This document shows positions 46,177-55,574 of a stretch of 64,000 nt of DNA, piece by piece. The position numbers and the translations under genes were made by a program. The notes beneath the pieces were generated by a model, which worked only from the letters and a program-made list of their open reading frames with translations, ran no database searches and was not told the origin of the DNA. Numbering within the stretch: the first letter of the stretch is position 1; each line of letters starts with the position of its first letter. Location of the stretch: NCBI RefSeq assembly GCF_025961315.1, contig NZ_JAOQNK010000001.1:3286001-3350000 (forward strand), in the 5' to 3' direction. The DNA comes from Sphingobacterium kitahiroshimense. Its GTDB lineage: Bacteria; Bacteroidota; Bacteroidia; Sphingobacteriales; Sphingobacteriaceae.

Positions 46177-46938
46177 TTATTTTTCCTGTGTCTTCACTTC
46201 AATATCTGGAAGAGTAAGCCCCTCTGGACGGCCATTTTTATTAAAATCAGCAAGAGAACGTTGCACATACTCCAAAAAATCATAATGTTGCCAATTTGCA
46301 ACCATATTCGGAGATGGCCTATAAATGCGCATAAAGGAATCTAAATCTTTATCATCCAATTTTGTTATTTCTCGGACAGCGTCCTTAGAAAAAACCTTAT
46401 CCACCTGCAACTGTTCTTTTTCACTGTCTAGAAAACGACTGAAACGCTTTGCATTTTTAGCCTCACGCCCAAAAAGGTTATAAAGAGCAGTGGCCGGGCT
46501 AGCCAAGTAGGTTCCAAACTTATTACTACCACCATTATAAACGCCCTTCTTTCCGTAGTCACGCATAGCTTCATTTAATTCCGCTTCCTTAGTTTTACGT
46601 TCTATAATAACGGTCTCTAGTCGAATTCCTGATTGCAATTCAACATAGAAATCTTTAAGATCACTAATTAAAGTTTTCGCCTCAGCGTAACCGATTTTAG
46701 AAAAAGATAAACTATCTCCAATAGATGCTTCAATTACAAATACACCAAATGAATTGGACACAACAGATTTATTTGTCCTCAAATTACGAACATTCACCTC
46801 CGGAAGACGCAATGAAGTCCCTTTTTCGAACACCATCCCTGAGATACGCTGTATTTGTTGTGCCTGAACATTTGTGCCTAAAAAAAACAGGAACACGAAG
46901 CTAAGCAAACTGATATGGCAAATTATTTTTCTATACAT
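46177..46938 (-). CDS. Exported protein with carboxypeptidase-like regulatory domain
   Basis: The product has a signal peptide (FVFLFFLGTNVQAQ, cleavage about residue 27) and an N-terminal beta-sandwich of the CarboxypepD_reg-like type (ISGMVFEKGTSLRLPEVNVR to about 110), then a charged helical part that includes FGRE and RFLDSEKEQLQVDKVFSKDA. The ATG at 46938 fits best; an earlier in-frame ATG (46968) would add ten residues before a normal signal peptide. Many Bacteroidetes encode this protein; its role is unknown. It is not a TonB receptor because no plug or barrel follows. Confidence 0.75.
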   Translation of the reverse strand: MYRKIICHISLLSFVFLFFLGTNVQAQQIQRISGMVFEKGTSLRLPEVNVRNLRTNKSVVSNSFGVFVIEASIGDSLSFSKIGYAEAKTLISDLKDFYVELQSGIRLETVIIERKTKEAELNEAMRDYGKKGVYNGGSNKFGTYLASPATALYNLFGREAKNAKRFSRFLDSEKEQLQVDKVFSKDAVREITKLDDKDLDSFMRIYRPSPNMVANWQHYDFLEYVQRSLADFNKNGRPEGLTLPDIEVKTQEK

Positions 46939-47004
46939 ATTTAAATAAAAGTAATAATAGTTTGACACATCAATTGTTAAAAAAGTTTAAATATTTAAGA
47001 ATTC

Positions 47005-47400
47005 CTATTTATAAGGATAAAAGACAAAATTTGCACCTTCAGGAACAATAACTAACAAACACATAAAATCCTGTGCACGCTTAAACTTTTTGATAAACGC
47101 GTCTTTCCTATCCTCTTTAATAATATTTGATTCAACAAGCTCTTCAAATGTAGAAGCGTTAATACTCCAGTTTGTTTTTAGCTCGACATGATCTAAAATC
47201 AATTCACCGACATTAACAACATGTTGGTGCGCTATAAAAATTGGATACGCAGATAAGCCCTCAGCCATAATTTCTAAAGATATCTCCTTAATCGAATCAC
47301 TATAATAATCTAAATCGATCTTTAAACTCTTTAGGGGACTAGATTTTTGGCTATCATCTTCATTATTTTTCGATGCCCCAAACCACTCTTCTATTTCCAT
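47005..47400 (-). CDS. Conserved small protein of unknown function, next to rlmD
   Basis: The 131-aa soluble protein has an acidic N-terminus and a beta/alpha body ending in FVFYPYK; no signal peptide or membrane segment is seen. It lies 2 bp downstream of the rlmD gene and is probably translated with it. I do not recognise the family. The close pairing suggests a housekeeping function in Bacteroidetes, but none can be named. Confidence 0.6.
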   Translation of the reverse strand: MEIEEWFGASKNNEDDSQKSSPLKSLKIDLDYYSDSIKEISLEIMAEGLSAYPIFIAHQHVVNVGELILDHVELKTNWSINASTFEELVESNIIKEDRKDAFIKKFKRAQDFMCLLVIVPEGANFVFYPYK

Positions 47401-47402
47401 AA

Positions 47403-48812
47403 TTATCCCTTTAATTTTAATAAAACAACATTTTCAACATGTTGTGTATGCGGAAACATATCAACAGGTTTAATACGAACCACATCATATTTTTCAGCCA
47501 ATAAAGTCAAATCACGTGCCTGAGTCGCCGCATTACAACTTACATAAACAATTTTTGGAGATTCCATTTCTAATAGTCGTGCAACAACATCGGTATGCAT
47601 ACCAGCACGAGGGGGATCTGTAATGACTACATCAGGTTTGCCATGTTTAGCAATAAAGCTTGCCGTTAGCACATCTTTCATATCTCCTGCATAAAATTTC
47701 GTGTTTTTCACGCCATTTATTTCCGAATTGATTTTCGCATCTTCAATTGCCGACGGCACATATTCAACACCAATAACCTCCTTAGCATATTTAGCAACAA
47801 AATTTGCAATTGTACCAGCGCCTGTATACAAATCATATACAAGTTCATCACCAGACAAGCCTGCAAAATCTCGGGTTATTTTATACAGTTCATAAGCTTG
47901 CGCAGAGTTCGTTTGATAAAATGACTTTGGTCCAACCTTAAATATAAGACCTTCCATTTCCTCATAAATGAAATCGCGTCCATTATAAATCTCTATTTCC
48001 TGATCAAAAATCGTATCATTCTTTTTCTGATTAATAATATAAAGAAGAGAAGTTATTGACGGAAACTTATCCTTAATGAAAGACATTAATAGCTCAACTT
48101 GTCCTTCTTCTGGATAAGCGAACACCACGATCACCATCAATTCTCCTGTTGAAGAAATACGAATGATTAAATTACGTAACACGCCACTATGATCACGTAA
48201 ATCATAAAATGATAGCGCATTTGCGACAGCAAATTCTCGAACACTATTACGCAATACATTAGAAGGATCTTCTTGCAAATAGCAATGACTAACATTAAGA
48301 ATCTTATCGAATCTTCCCGGAACGTGGAAACCTAGAGCATCCATATTCATATCTTCCACATTATCATCCAAAGTCGTCAACCATTTCTTATTAGAAAAAG
48401 TGTACTCCAATTTATTCCTATAATATTCCGTCTGCCCAGATGCCAATATAGGCTCCATTGAAGAAGTATCAACTTTGCCAATACGTGTGAGCGCATTTTC
48501 TACAGACTGCTGTTTAAACAACAGCTGTGCATCATAGGTCATATGTTGCCATTTGCAACCACCGCATACTCCAAAATGCTCACAAAAAGGTTCAACACGA
48601 TATTCAGATGCTTTCTTCAAGGTCTGAATACGACCTTCACCAAAGCTTTTCTTTTTGCGCATCAATTCAACATCAACCACATCACCTGGAATTGCCTTTT
48701 CAACAAACAATACCAAATCATCTGTTTTTCCAACACCCTTACCTTCTTCTGCAATATCAATAATCGCGATATCGTTGAAAACTAATCTTTCTTGTGAATT
48801 TCTTCTTCTCAT
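47403..48812 (-). CDS. rlmD: 23S rRNA (uracil-5-)-methyltransferase (RlmD/RumA type)
   Basis: The 469-aa enzyme has an N-terminal TRAM domain (about 10-68), the iron-sulfur cysteines in CEHFGVCGGCKW (about 77-88), and a class I methyltransferase domain with VYDLYTGAGTIANF (SAM site), DPPRAGMH and the catalytic Cys in VYVSCNAATQARD. It methylates a 23S rRNA uridine; whether the position is that of RlmD or RlmCD cannot be told from sequence. The last conserved Glu region HTQHVENVVLL is present. A -7 box ends 7 nt before the ATG. Confidence 0.9.
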   Translation of the reverse strand: MRRRNSQERLVFNDIAIIDIAEEGKGVGKTDDLVLFVEKAIPGDVVDVELMRKKKSFGEGRIQTLKKASEYRVEPFCEHFGVCGGCKWQHMTYDAQLLFKQQSVENALTRIGKVDTSSMEPILASGQTEYYRNKLEYTFSNKKWLTTLDDNVEDMNMDALGFHVPGRFDKILNVSHCYLQEDPSNVLRNSVREFAVANALSFYDLRDHSGVLRNLIIRISSTGELMVIVVFAYPEEGQVELLMSFIKDKFPSITSLLYIINQKKNDTIFDQEIEIYNGRDFIYEEMEGLIFKVGPKSFYQTNSAQAYELYKITRDFAGLSGDELVYDLYTGAGTIANFVAKYAKEVIGVEYVPSAIEDAKINSEINGVKNTKFYAGDMKDVLTASFIAKHGKPDVVITDPPRAGMHTDVVARLLEMESPKIVYVSCNAATQARDLTLLAEKYDVVRIKPVDMFPHTQHVENVVLLKLKG

Positions 48813-48819
48813 ATTGGCG

Positions 48820-48827
48820 CAAAATTA
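48820..48827 (-). promoter_or_regulatory. -7 promoter box directly before rlmD
   Basis: On the minus strand TAATTTTG matches TAnnTTTG and ends 7 nt before the ATG, predicting a leader of only a few nucleotides. Confidence 0.55.
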
Positions 48828-48846
48828 CGCTTTTTTGATCAGAATT

Positions 48847-49422
48847 TTAATGAATAGTTGCGTGAACTAAATAAGGAAGAATTTCCTTTTGAAAAGAAAT
48901 GAAATTTTTACGCACATCTGCTTCTGTAACCGCTGTAAATGCAAATGAAAATACAATGTTTTTGCTCGTCTTAATAAGGAAAGTCAGCTTCTTTTCGGAG
49001 ATAGAAGCTGCAATGGTATCATTTTGAATAAAAGAACTCAGCAATAAAAATTCTAAATCATCGGAGAGCGTCTTTAAATACTCCTGCGCATTAGCAGATT
49101 CACGAATAAATTCCCAACCTACAAATTCATTACAGACTGTATAAGTAAGGCGGCTAACTTTCAAAATTGTATTTCCCAGAAAAACTGCCAAATCCTCTTC
49201 TCCGACGTTCTTTTTCAGAATATCCTTCACATTCTCTTGAATATACTCCATTAAAATAGCGTGAAGAATCAGCTCTTTACTATCAAAATATTTATAGAAT
49301 GTCGCTTTTGCTATATTAGCTCTTTTTGCCAATTCATTAACGCTGGTTTTATTATAACCGTACTTACGAAATAGCTCTCGAGCAGATCTTTTGATAGATT
49401 CAATAATTTTATCTGCTTCCAT
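48847..49422 (-). CDS. TetR/AcrR-family transcriptional regulator
   Basis: The 191-aa protein has the TetR N-terminal helix-turn-helix (about 1-50: IIESIKRSARELFRKYGYNK, TSVNELAKRANIAKATFYKYFDSKELIL) and a divergent helical C-terminal ligand domain. The ATG at 49422 gives the usual short lead to the first helix; two upstream in-frame Mets would add 9 or 17 residues without a family feature. No transporter or enzyme gene is adjacent, so the regulated target is not apparent; self-regulation is likely. Confidence 0.85.
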   Translation of the reverse strand: MEADKIIESIKRSARELFRKYGYNKTSVNELAKRANIAKATFYKYFDSKELILHAILMEYIQENVKDILKKNVGEEDLAVFLGNTILKVSRLTYTVCNEFVGWEFIRESANAQEYLKTLSDDLEFLLLSSFIQNDTIAASISEKKLTFLIKTSKNIVFSFAFTAVTEADVRKNFISFQKEILPYLVHATIH

Positions 49423-49546
49423 AAATTTATCTTGAAAATTTAAGTACATGAACCAAACGTCGAGCAACCACAACGTTTAAAATACGATTATTCATCAATA
49501 AAATTTCATTATCAAACACATATTTATTTGCATTAATGAAAAAAGA

Positions 49547-49607
49547 AATCACATTATCTATACCTTTTAAAATCAATTTCTTGATTAAAAGTATAGATAA
49601 TGTGATT
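49547..49607 (-). terminator. Long imperfect hairpin, probable pheS terminator
   Basis: Arms at 49547-49576 and 49581-49607 pair almost fully (bulges of one and two nt) around loop TTTC. On the minus strand it follows pheS by 22 nt and is followed by TTTCTTTTTTC. It could also act as an RNase-processed stem. Confidence 0.7.
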
Positions 49608-49629
49608 AAATAATCTATTCGTTCTATCA

Positions 49630-50667
49630 TTAAATGATTTCGCTTTCAAATTGAGATAAGAACCTCACATCATTTTCAGAAAACAATCGTAAATCTTTAA
49701 TCTCATATTTTAAATTGGTGACACGCTCAATCCCCATACCGAAAGCAAAGCCAGAGTATTTTTTACTATCGATACCACAGTTATCTAAAACGTTTGGATC
49801 TACCATACCGCAACCTAAGATCTCTACCCAACCGGAGTATTTACACAATTGGCAACCTGCACCTTTACAAATTGTACATGAAATATCCATCTCAGCAGAT
49901 GGCTCTGTAAACGGAAAGTAGGAAGGGCGGAAACGCACCTGTGTACCTTCACCATATAATTCCTGCACAAAGTGAAACAATGTTTGCTTCAAATCCGCAA
50001 AAGAAACATTCTCATCCACATACAATCCCTCCACTTGATGGAAGAAACAGTGTGCACGAGCAGAAATCGCTTCATTACGATAAACACGACCAGGCATAAT
50101 AGCGCGGAAAGGTGGCTTACCAGCTTCCATTAAACGAACCTGTACCGATGAGGTATGCGTACGCAATGTAATATCATTCCCTTCTTGTTTTTTAATAAAG
50201 AAAGTATCCTGCATATCACGAGCAGGATGTTCCGGAGGAAAATTTAAAGCCGAAAAGTTATGCCAGTCATCTTCAATTTCAGGTCCCTCAGAAACGATAA
50301 AACCCAATTTCTTAAAAATCTCAACAATCTCTTTACGTACCAAAGACAGTGGATGACGGGATCCCAACTTCAAACCCTGACCAGGTAAAGTAAGATCACC
50401 TTCACTCTTTTGAGCCTGTGATTTATTCGCACCAAATTTTTCGTGAGCCTCTTGGTATGTTTTTTCAGCAAATTGTTTAAACTCGTTCAATACCATACCC
50501 AAAACACGCTTCTCTTCTACAGAAACAGTTTTAAATTCATCAAACAAACTTTTAACAATACCTTTTGAAACTAAAAATTTCAATCTGAAATTTTCTACAT
50601 CAGCTGAAGAAGTTGGAGCAAATTGCTTAATTTCCTCAGTATACTGCGTTATTTTATCTTGCAACAT
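49630..50667 (-). CDS. pheS: Phenylalanyl-tRNA synthetase alpha subunit
   Basis: PheS carries the class II catalytic core that attaches phenylalanine to tRNA-Phe. The 345-aa protein has an N-terminal coiled-coil (about 1-85) and the core with PLSLVRKEIVEIFKKLGF, the GPEIEDDWHNFSALNFP motif, HTSSVQVRLM, FHQVEGLYVD (motif 2 region), a CTICKGAGCQLC insert of four cysteines that may bind zinc, and GFAFGMGIERVTNLKY (motif 3). pheT is not adjacent. A -7 box ends 7 nt before the ATG. Confidence 0.97.
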   Translation of the reverse strand: MLQDKITQYTEEIKQFAPTSSADVENFRLKFLVSKGIVKSLFDEFKTVSVEEKRVLGMVLNEFKQFAEKTYQEAHEKFGANKSQAQKSEGDLTLPGQGLKLGSRHPLSLVRKEIVEIFKKLGFIVSEGPEIEDDWHNFSALNFPPEHPARDMQDTFFIKKQEGNDITLRTHTSSVQVRLMEAGKPPFRAIMPGRVYRNEAISARAHCFFHQVEGLYVDENVSFADLKQTLFHFVQELYGEGTQVRFRPSYFPFTEPSAEMDISCTICKGAGCQLCKYSGWVEILGCGMVDPNVLDNCGIDSKKYSGFAFGMGIERVTNLKYEIKDLRLFSENDVRFLSQFESEII

Positions 50668-50674
50668 AATTATT

Positions 50675-50682
50675 CAAAGATA
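50675..50682 (-). promoter_or_regulatory. -7 promoter box directly before pheS
   Basis: On the minus strand TATCTTTG matches TAnnTTTG and ends 7 nt before the ATG. Confidence 0.6.
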
Positions 50683-50762
50683 CACCAAAATATTATAAAA
50701 GATAAAGGGTTTTCGTAAGTGAAGTTCAAATTTATGTAACAAGAGCAAAAAAATAATCACAA

Positions 50763-50795
50763 AAAAAGAGCATCATTAAAAAAGATGCTCTTTTT
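50763..50795 (-). terminator. Terminator of ssb
   Basis: AAAAAGAGCATC and GATGCTCTTTTT form a 12-bp stem (9-nt loop), continuing into seven T on the minus strand, 19 bp downstream of the ssb stop codon. Confidence 0.9.
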
Positions 50796-50813
50796 CGAAA
50801 TATATTCCAGCAC

Positions 50814-51260
50814 CTAAAACGGTAATGGATCACTATCATTCTCATTCTCTGTAAAATCGACTTCAACCTCCTTATTCTCAATCTTATCTGCATGAGATTG
50901 AGCAGGGGGAGCTGTAGGAGGTTCAAAATCAGATTTCCTTCCTAATAGGGTGAAGTTCTCAGCTACAATTTCAGTAGAATAACGTCTTATACCCTCTTTA
51001 TCTTCATATGAACGCGTTCTTAAGCGTCCTTCAATATAAACTAACTTTCCTTTTGTCAGATACTTTGCTGCGACATCCGCCAATCCACGCCAAAGAACAA
51101 CTGTATGCCACTCCGTTTGCTCTACACGTTTTCCATCTCGATTAAAATTTTCTGATGTTGCTAATGGAAAACTAGCAACAGAGACATTATTGTCTAAATA
51201 TCTAATTTCTGGATCTTTGCCTAAATGGCCTACTAGAATAACTTTGTTGACTCCTGACAT
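50814..51260 (-). CDS. ssb: Single-stranded DNA-binding protein
   Basis: The 148-aa protein has an SSB OB fold (about 1-110: [64 protein letters not shown]) and the acidic C-terminal tail ending DSDPLPF, the interaction tip of bacterial SSBs. The linker is short and acidic. It lies 18 bp downstream of mutY in the same direction, so the repair glycosylase and ssb are probably co-transcribed, with a terminator after ssb. Confidence 0.96.
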   Translation of the reverse strand: MSGVNKVILVGHLGKDPEIRYLDNNVSVASFPLATSENFNRDGKRVEQTEWHTVVLWRGLADVAAKYLTKGKLVYIEGRLRTRSYEDKEGIRRYSTEIVAENFTLLGRKSDFEPPTAPPAQSHADKIENKEVEVDFTENENDSDPLPF

Positions 51261-51278
51261 AATATATAAGGTATTTGG

Positions 51279-52328
51279 TTATAATTTAGCTGTTTCTAAA
51301 AAAGAAAATATGAGCTTATGTTTAGCTAATTTATCCAAATCTTTTAATAAAACATAATTCCAATTTACTTTTTTTTGCTCCAAATCCCTAGAGCTTAACA
51401 CGCTATAGAAAGTCGCATAAATATTTTGATGGCTTAAAACATGTTTTTTATTCCGTTGCAACAAACTTATTGTAACTTCTGGCCCAAATAAAGCTAAAAA
51501 CTCTGGATGAGCAGTTATTTCCAACCCTTCTAAAGCCTCAGAAGTTTCAATCATAGGAAATTCATACAAATTCTCCCAAACATCAGATGCGCCACGCTTA
51601 GACATTAAAATTTCATCGTCCTTTTGAATAATAAAGTAGTGAAAATAACGATTTCTGCTTTTCTTAGCTTTAATTTTCACAGGTAAATCAGCCACCATTC
51701 CATGCGTATAGGCAAAACAGTCTAATTGCAATTCACATTCACCACATAATGGAGCCTTTGGCTTACAATGTAGAGCACCAAAATCCATAATCGCTTGGTT
51801 ATACAATGCCGGATAGTCTCGATCAAGATTATCCTTTGCCAATTGCGTAAAGATTTTTTTACCCGCAGGAGTATTAATAGCCGTCTCTACACCAAAATAA
51901 CGAGATAAAACACGAAAAACATTTCCGTCTAACACTGCTTGCTGTTCATCATTCGAAAAAGAAGAAATCGCCGCTGCAGTATACTCCCCAACTCCCGGCA
52001 GTTTAATTAATTCTACATACGATTTAGGGAATTCACCTTGATACATATCACGCACAATTCCTGCAGCCTTATGCATATTTCGGCCACGGGAATAATACCC
52101 AAGTCCCTGCCATAAATGCAAAATATCATCTTCAGAAGCGTTAGCAAAAGCTAAAACATCAGCATATCGATCCACAAACCGCAAGTAATAAGGCATGCCC
52201 TGCTCTACACGGGTTTGCTGTAAAATAATTTCAGACAACCATATTTTATAAGCATCCCTTGTATTTCGCCAAGGCAGATCACGCTGATGATCATGATACC
52301 ATTCTATTATTTTTTTTGCAAATGACAT
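51279..52328 (-). CDS. mutY: A/G-specific adenine glycosylase MutY
   Basis: MutY removes adenine mispaired with 8-oxoguanine. The 349-aa protein has the catalytic region WLSEIILQQTRVEQG (Glu), helix-hairpin-helix LPGVGEYTAAAISSF, catalytic Asp in AVLDGNVFRV, the four iron-sulfur cysteines in CKPKAPLCGECELQLDC and a C-terminal NUDIX-like domain (about 225-349) that recognises oxoG. Length is normal. Its promoter fits the consensus, and the -7 box ends 4 nt before the ATG, so the mRNA is probably leaderless. Confidence 0.96.
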   Translation of the reverse strand: MSFAKKIIEWYHDHQRDLPWRNTRDAYKIWLSEIILQQTRVEQGMPYYLRFVDRYADVLAFANASEDDILHLWQGLGYYSRGRNMHKAAGIVRDMYQGEFPKSYVELIKLPGVGEYTAAAISSFSNDEQQAVLDGNVFRVLSRYFGVETAINTPAGKKIFTQLAKDNLDRDYPALYNQAIMDFGALHCKPKAPLCGECELQLDCFAYTHGMVADLPVKIKAKKSRNRYFHYFIIQKDDEILMSKRGASDVWENLYEFPMIETSEALEGLEITAHPEFLALFGPEVTISLLQRNKKHVLSHQNIYATFYSVLSSRDLEQKKVNWNYVLLKDLDKLAKHKLIFSFLETAKL

Positions 52329-52332
52329 CCTG

Positions 52333-52364
52333 CAAAAATGCGTTTTTTTATACCAGCTATCAAA
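52333..52364 (-). promoter_or_regulatory. Promoter of mutY-ssb, abutting the start codon
   Basis: On the minus strand TTTG, a 20-bp spacer and CATTTTTG (one mismatch to TAnnTTTG) are followed by 4 nt and the ATG. Confidence 0.65.
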
Positions 52365-52378
52365 TTAATCCCCGTCAA

Positions 52379-53896
52379 TTATTTATTCATTTCCTTTTCA
52401 AGAATCGCTTTCAGCTCATTGACTTTTTCAGGATTATTTTTTGCAATGTTGATTTTTTCTCCTTTATCTGTGCGCAGATCATACAATTGATCAACCTCGT
52501 CGTTTCCAAGCTCAATATTGACTAGGCTATTTCTTTTTGCGCCCTTACCAGCCTTAATATATTTGTAATTATCCTTTAATACACTCAAAGTACCTGATGC
52601 TTTTATTAGATAAGGTCTTCCTACCAGATCTTTACCCATAAAGCTTTTCCAAGTATTTTCACTATCAACAGCCTCCCCTTTAGGATATTTAACATTCAGA
52701 AAAGAAGCAAAGCTGCTCAATAAATCAACCTGACAAACTAAAGCATCCGATGTAGTACCCTTTTTAATCATTTTTGGCCAGCTGATTATAAAAGGAACAC
52801 GCGTCCCCGCTTCAAATGCAGAATATTTCCCACCACTATAAGGTCCAAATGGATTATGTCCATTTAACTGACTAACAGCACCGTCATCATAACCATCATC
52901 CAGCACAGGTCCATTATCACTAGAAAAAATAATAATCGTATTCTCGTATACGTTATTATCTTTTAATGTTTTAACCAGTTGTCCAACAGTATAATCCAGT
53001 TGCAGTATAGCATCTCCGCGATAACCCAATCCACTTTTACCCTTAAACATTGTCGCAGGCATACGAGGCACATGTGGTTCGGTGGCATTATAAGTAAGGA
53101 AAAAAGGCTTTTGATAATGATCTTGTATAAAACGGATCGCTTTATCTGCAAATGTTAACGTTAATTCTTCATCAACCCACTTAGCCTCTTTGCCACCTGA
53201 CATCCATCCGATTCTACCTATGCCATTCACAATGGTATTATCATGACCATGATTAAGAGAATTTTTCATCTTCAGCAACTCCGGATTTTCTTTACCAGTA
53301 GGCTCACTACCTACTTTTTTATTATAAGAAACCATTATCGGATCTTCCTTATTAACACCAAGTACATGATGATTTTCCAAGAAAACAGTTGGCACACGAT
53401 CGGCAGTAGCTGGAAAAATAAAGGAATAATCATAGCCAACTTCCAAAGGACCTGGTTTGACACTCCCATTCCAGTCCTTATCCACTTGATTTCCAAGACC
53501 TAAATGCCATTTCCCAATCACAGCGGTTTGATACCCCGCATCTTTAAATACTTTGGGTAACGTTATTTTATCCTGAGGAATAATCAATTTAGCATCACCT
53601 GGTAAAATACCTGTACCTGTCTGTCTGAATGGATAATTGCCCGTCATTAGAGAATATCGAGACGGCGTACAAGTCGCTGCCGTAGCATGACCATTTGTAA
53701 ATCTGATTCCTTCCGAAGCCAAAGCATCCAGATTGGGGGTATTTAATTTTGTAGCGCCATAACTTCCTAGGTCGCCATATCCTAGATCATCAACATAGAT
53801 CAGAACAACATTAGGTTTCTGTTGCTGTCCCTCTACCTGAGTAACAGAGCCAACTAAAGTCAGCAGACTAATAATATAGTGGTTTACCAATTTCAT
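52379..53896 (-). CDS. Sulfatase (S1 family), formylglycine type
   Basis: The 505-aa exported enzyme (signal peptide cleavage about residue 24) has the sulfatase core: NVVLIYVDDLGYGDLG (metal Asp pair), the maturation motif CTPSR with Cys76 to be oxidised to formylglycine, VIGKWHLG, and the metal site SSDNGP. The style (FPATADRVPTVFLENHHV) matches arylsulfatase-like S1 members used on sulfated glycans. The substrate is unknown. Its ATG overlaps the stop of the second sulfatase gene (TAATG), so translation is coupled. No anSME maturase gene lies in the window. Confidence 0.9.
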   Translation of the reverse strand: MKLVNHYIISLLTLVGSVTQVEGQQQKPNVVLIYVDDLGYGDLGSYGATKLNTPNLDALASEGIRFTNGHATAATCTPSRYSLMTGNYPFRQTGTGILPGDAKLIIPQDKITLPKVFKDAGYQTAVIGKWHLGLGNQVDKDWNGSVKPGPLEVGYDYSFIFPATADRVPTVFLENHHVLGVNKEDPIMVSYNKKVGSEPTGKENPELLKMKNSLNHGHDNTIVNGIGRIGWMSGGKEAKWVDEELTLTFADKAIRFIQDHYQKPFFLTYNATEPHVPRMPATMFKGKSGLGYRGDAILQLDYTVGQLVKTLKDNNVYENTIIIFSSDNGPVLDDGYDDGAVSQLNGHNPFGPYSGGKYSAFEAGTRVPFIISWPKMIKKGTTSDALVCQVDLLSSFASFLNVKYPKGEAVDSENTWKSFMGKDLVGRPYLIKASGTLSVLKDNYKYIKAGKGAKRNSLVNIELGNDEVDQLYDLRTDKGEKINIAKNNPEKVNELKAILEKEMNK

Positions 53897-55416
53897 TATA
53901 ATTTTTTATTAAAGATAGTTAATGCATCATGATCCTCCACTTTCATGATTTCACGTTTTAATTTCTTTTTCAGATCCTTCACAATCTTTGCGGGAGCAGT
54001 AGTATAAATATTTTTCATTTCAGATGGATCTTGAGTAAGATCATATAACTCCCAAGAATTGAAACGTTTATAAAAACGGATCAGTTTGTAATGTCCATCG
54101 CTCACACCAAAATGAGGTGAAACAGCATGTTCTCCATTTTCATAATAATGATAGTACAAATTTTGACGTCCCCGTTTATCTTTTCCAGTGAGCACATCAA
54201 CAACTGATTGACCTTGCATCTCCTGGGGTTTCTTCACTCCTGCCAACTGCAGCAACGTTGGAGCAATATCAACATTCATAATCTGAGCGTCGGATACCGT
54301 CCCTTTGGCAATCATTTCAGGAAATTTAGCAATCATTGGAGTCCTGAAAGACTCCTCATACATAAATCGTTTATCAAACCATCCATGCTCGCCCATATAA
54401 AAACCTTGATCCGACAAATAAATAACAATTGTATTCTTCTCCAAGTCATGTTCCTTCAAATAATCCAGCACGCGACCAATATTACGGTCCATAGATTCAG
54501 CAGTATTCAAATAATCAATCATATAACGACGATATTTCCATTCTGCCAAAGCTTTTCCAGAAAGTTGCTTCATATCCAGTTGCTCTTTGATAGGCTTATA
54601 ATAGGCCAAGTATTTACGCCACTGATCGTCATTCATACGGGAAAAATTGCCTTCCTTCTTCATTGCAGCTACAGAGTTGTACATTTTAAGATCATATCCC
54701 ATCTGCATATCTTTGTCAATTGACATTTCTTGCCCCCCGGCAGGCAATCGTCCCTCATAATCATCATAAAAATTTGCAGGAAGAGGAAATTCCTTTTCAT
54801 CATTTTTGCCAAAATCTTGCGGATCAGGCATCCAGGTACGATGGGTAGCCTTGTGGCCTATAACAAGACAAAATGGATTACTTTTATCTAAAGAATCCAA
54901 CCAGTGAGTTGCCTTATCCGTAACAATATCAGACACATAACCATTAACGGTCTCTCTTTGATTATTTGCGTTCACAAAAGTCGGATTAAAATAATGTCCC
55001 TGCCCCACCAACACGCTAAAATAATCAAAACCCTGAGGTTCATTACCTAAGTGCTGTTTTCCAATCCAGGCCGTTTTATAACCTACCTTTTGTAAGTCTT
55101 TAACAAACAAATCTTGACTATGATCAAAGTTTGATGTTTCATTATCCTTAAAGCCGTTTTTATGACTATATTTTCCCGTTAATAAAGTAGCTCTACTCGG
55201 TCCACAGATCGAATTCGTTACATAAGCCTTGTTAAAACGGATACCTGCTGTTGCGATTCTGTCAATATTTGGCGTATGTCCCAAGGTAGAACCATAGGCA
55301 CCAATTGTCTGGTACGAATGATCATCCGAAATGATAATAACAATATTTGGCTTTTGTTGAGCAAAAGCGAGCACCTTTGCTACACAGAGAACTATTAATA
55401 ATGCGGTCTTCTTCAT
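53896..55416 (-). CDS. Sulfatase (S1 family), possibly GlcNAc-6-sulfatase-like
   Basis: The 506-aa exported sulfatase (signal peptide cleavage about residue 20) has NIVIIISDDHSYQTIGAYG, the maturation motif CGPSR with Cys71, IGKQHLG, HKATHRTW, LSDQGFYMGEHGWFDKRFMY and a C-terminal WELYDLTQDPSEMKN. The DDHSYQ start and the QGFYMGEHGWFDKR segment resemble the group that includes N-acetylglucosamine-6-sulfatases and related exo-sulfatases of Bacteroidetes; this subfamily guess is tentative. It is the first gene of a two-sulfatase operon with a good promoter. Confidence 0.88.
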   Translation of the reverse strand: MKKTALLIVLCVAKVLAFAQQKPNIVIIISDDHSYQTIGAYGSTLGHTPNIDRIATAGIRFNKAYVTNSICGPSRATLLTGKYSHKNGFKDNETSNFDHSQDLFVKDLQKVGYKTAWIGKQHLGNEPQGFDYFSVLVGQGHYFNPTFVNANNQRETVNGYVSDIVTDKATHWLDSLDKSNPFCLVIGHKATHRTWMPDPQDFGKNDEKEFPLPANFYDDYEGRLPAGGQEMSIDKDMQMGYDLKMYNSVAAMKKEGNFSRMNDDQWRKYLAYYKPIKEQLDMKQLSGKALAEWKYRRYMIDYLNTAESMDRNIGRVLDYLKEHDLEKNTIVIYLSDQGFYMGEHGWFDKRFMYEESFRTPMIAKFPEMIAKGTVSDAQIMNVDIAPTLLQLAGVKKPQEMQGQSVVDVLTGKDKRGRQNLYYHYYENGEHAVSPHFGVSDGHYKLIRFYKRFNSWELYDLTQDPSEMKNIYTTAPAKIVKDLKKKLKREIMKVEDHDALTIFNKKL

Positions 55417-55448
55417 GAATTATAAAAGAATTAGTTTTGGTTGAATTT

Positions 55449-55478
55449 CAAATATACAGAAACGATTTAAAACAGCAA
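55449..55478 (-). promoter_or_regulatory. Promoter of the sulfatase operon
   Basis: On the minus strand TTG, a 19-bp spacer and TATATTTG match the consensus; the -7 box ends 32 nt before the ATG. Confidence 0.85.
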
Positions 55479-55574
55479 TTTGAAGAAATGCTGTAACGAA
55501 AAAATCACAGCAACAAACTTTACCCCTTAAAAGAATTTAGAAAATGCATAATTTCGCAGTTCATAGAAAAAACA

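Noticed and set aside
49427-49630. 67-codon ORF overlapping the pheS stop codon (TAATG)
   Set aside because: It is Ile/Leu/Lys low complexity, contains the terminator-like hairpin and resembles no protein; it probably results from AT-rich sequence.
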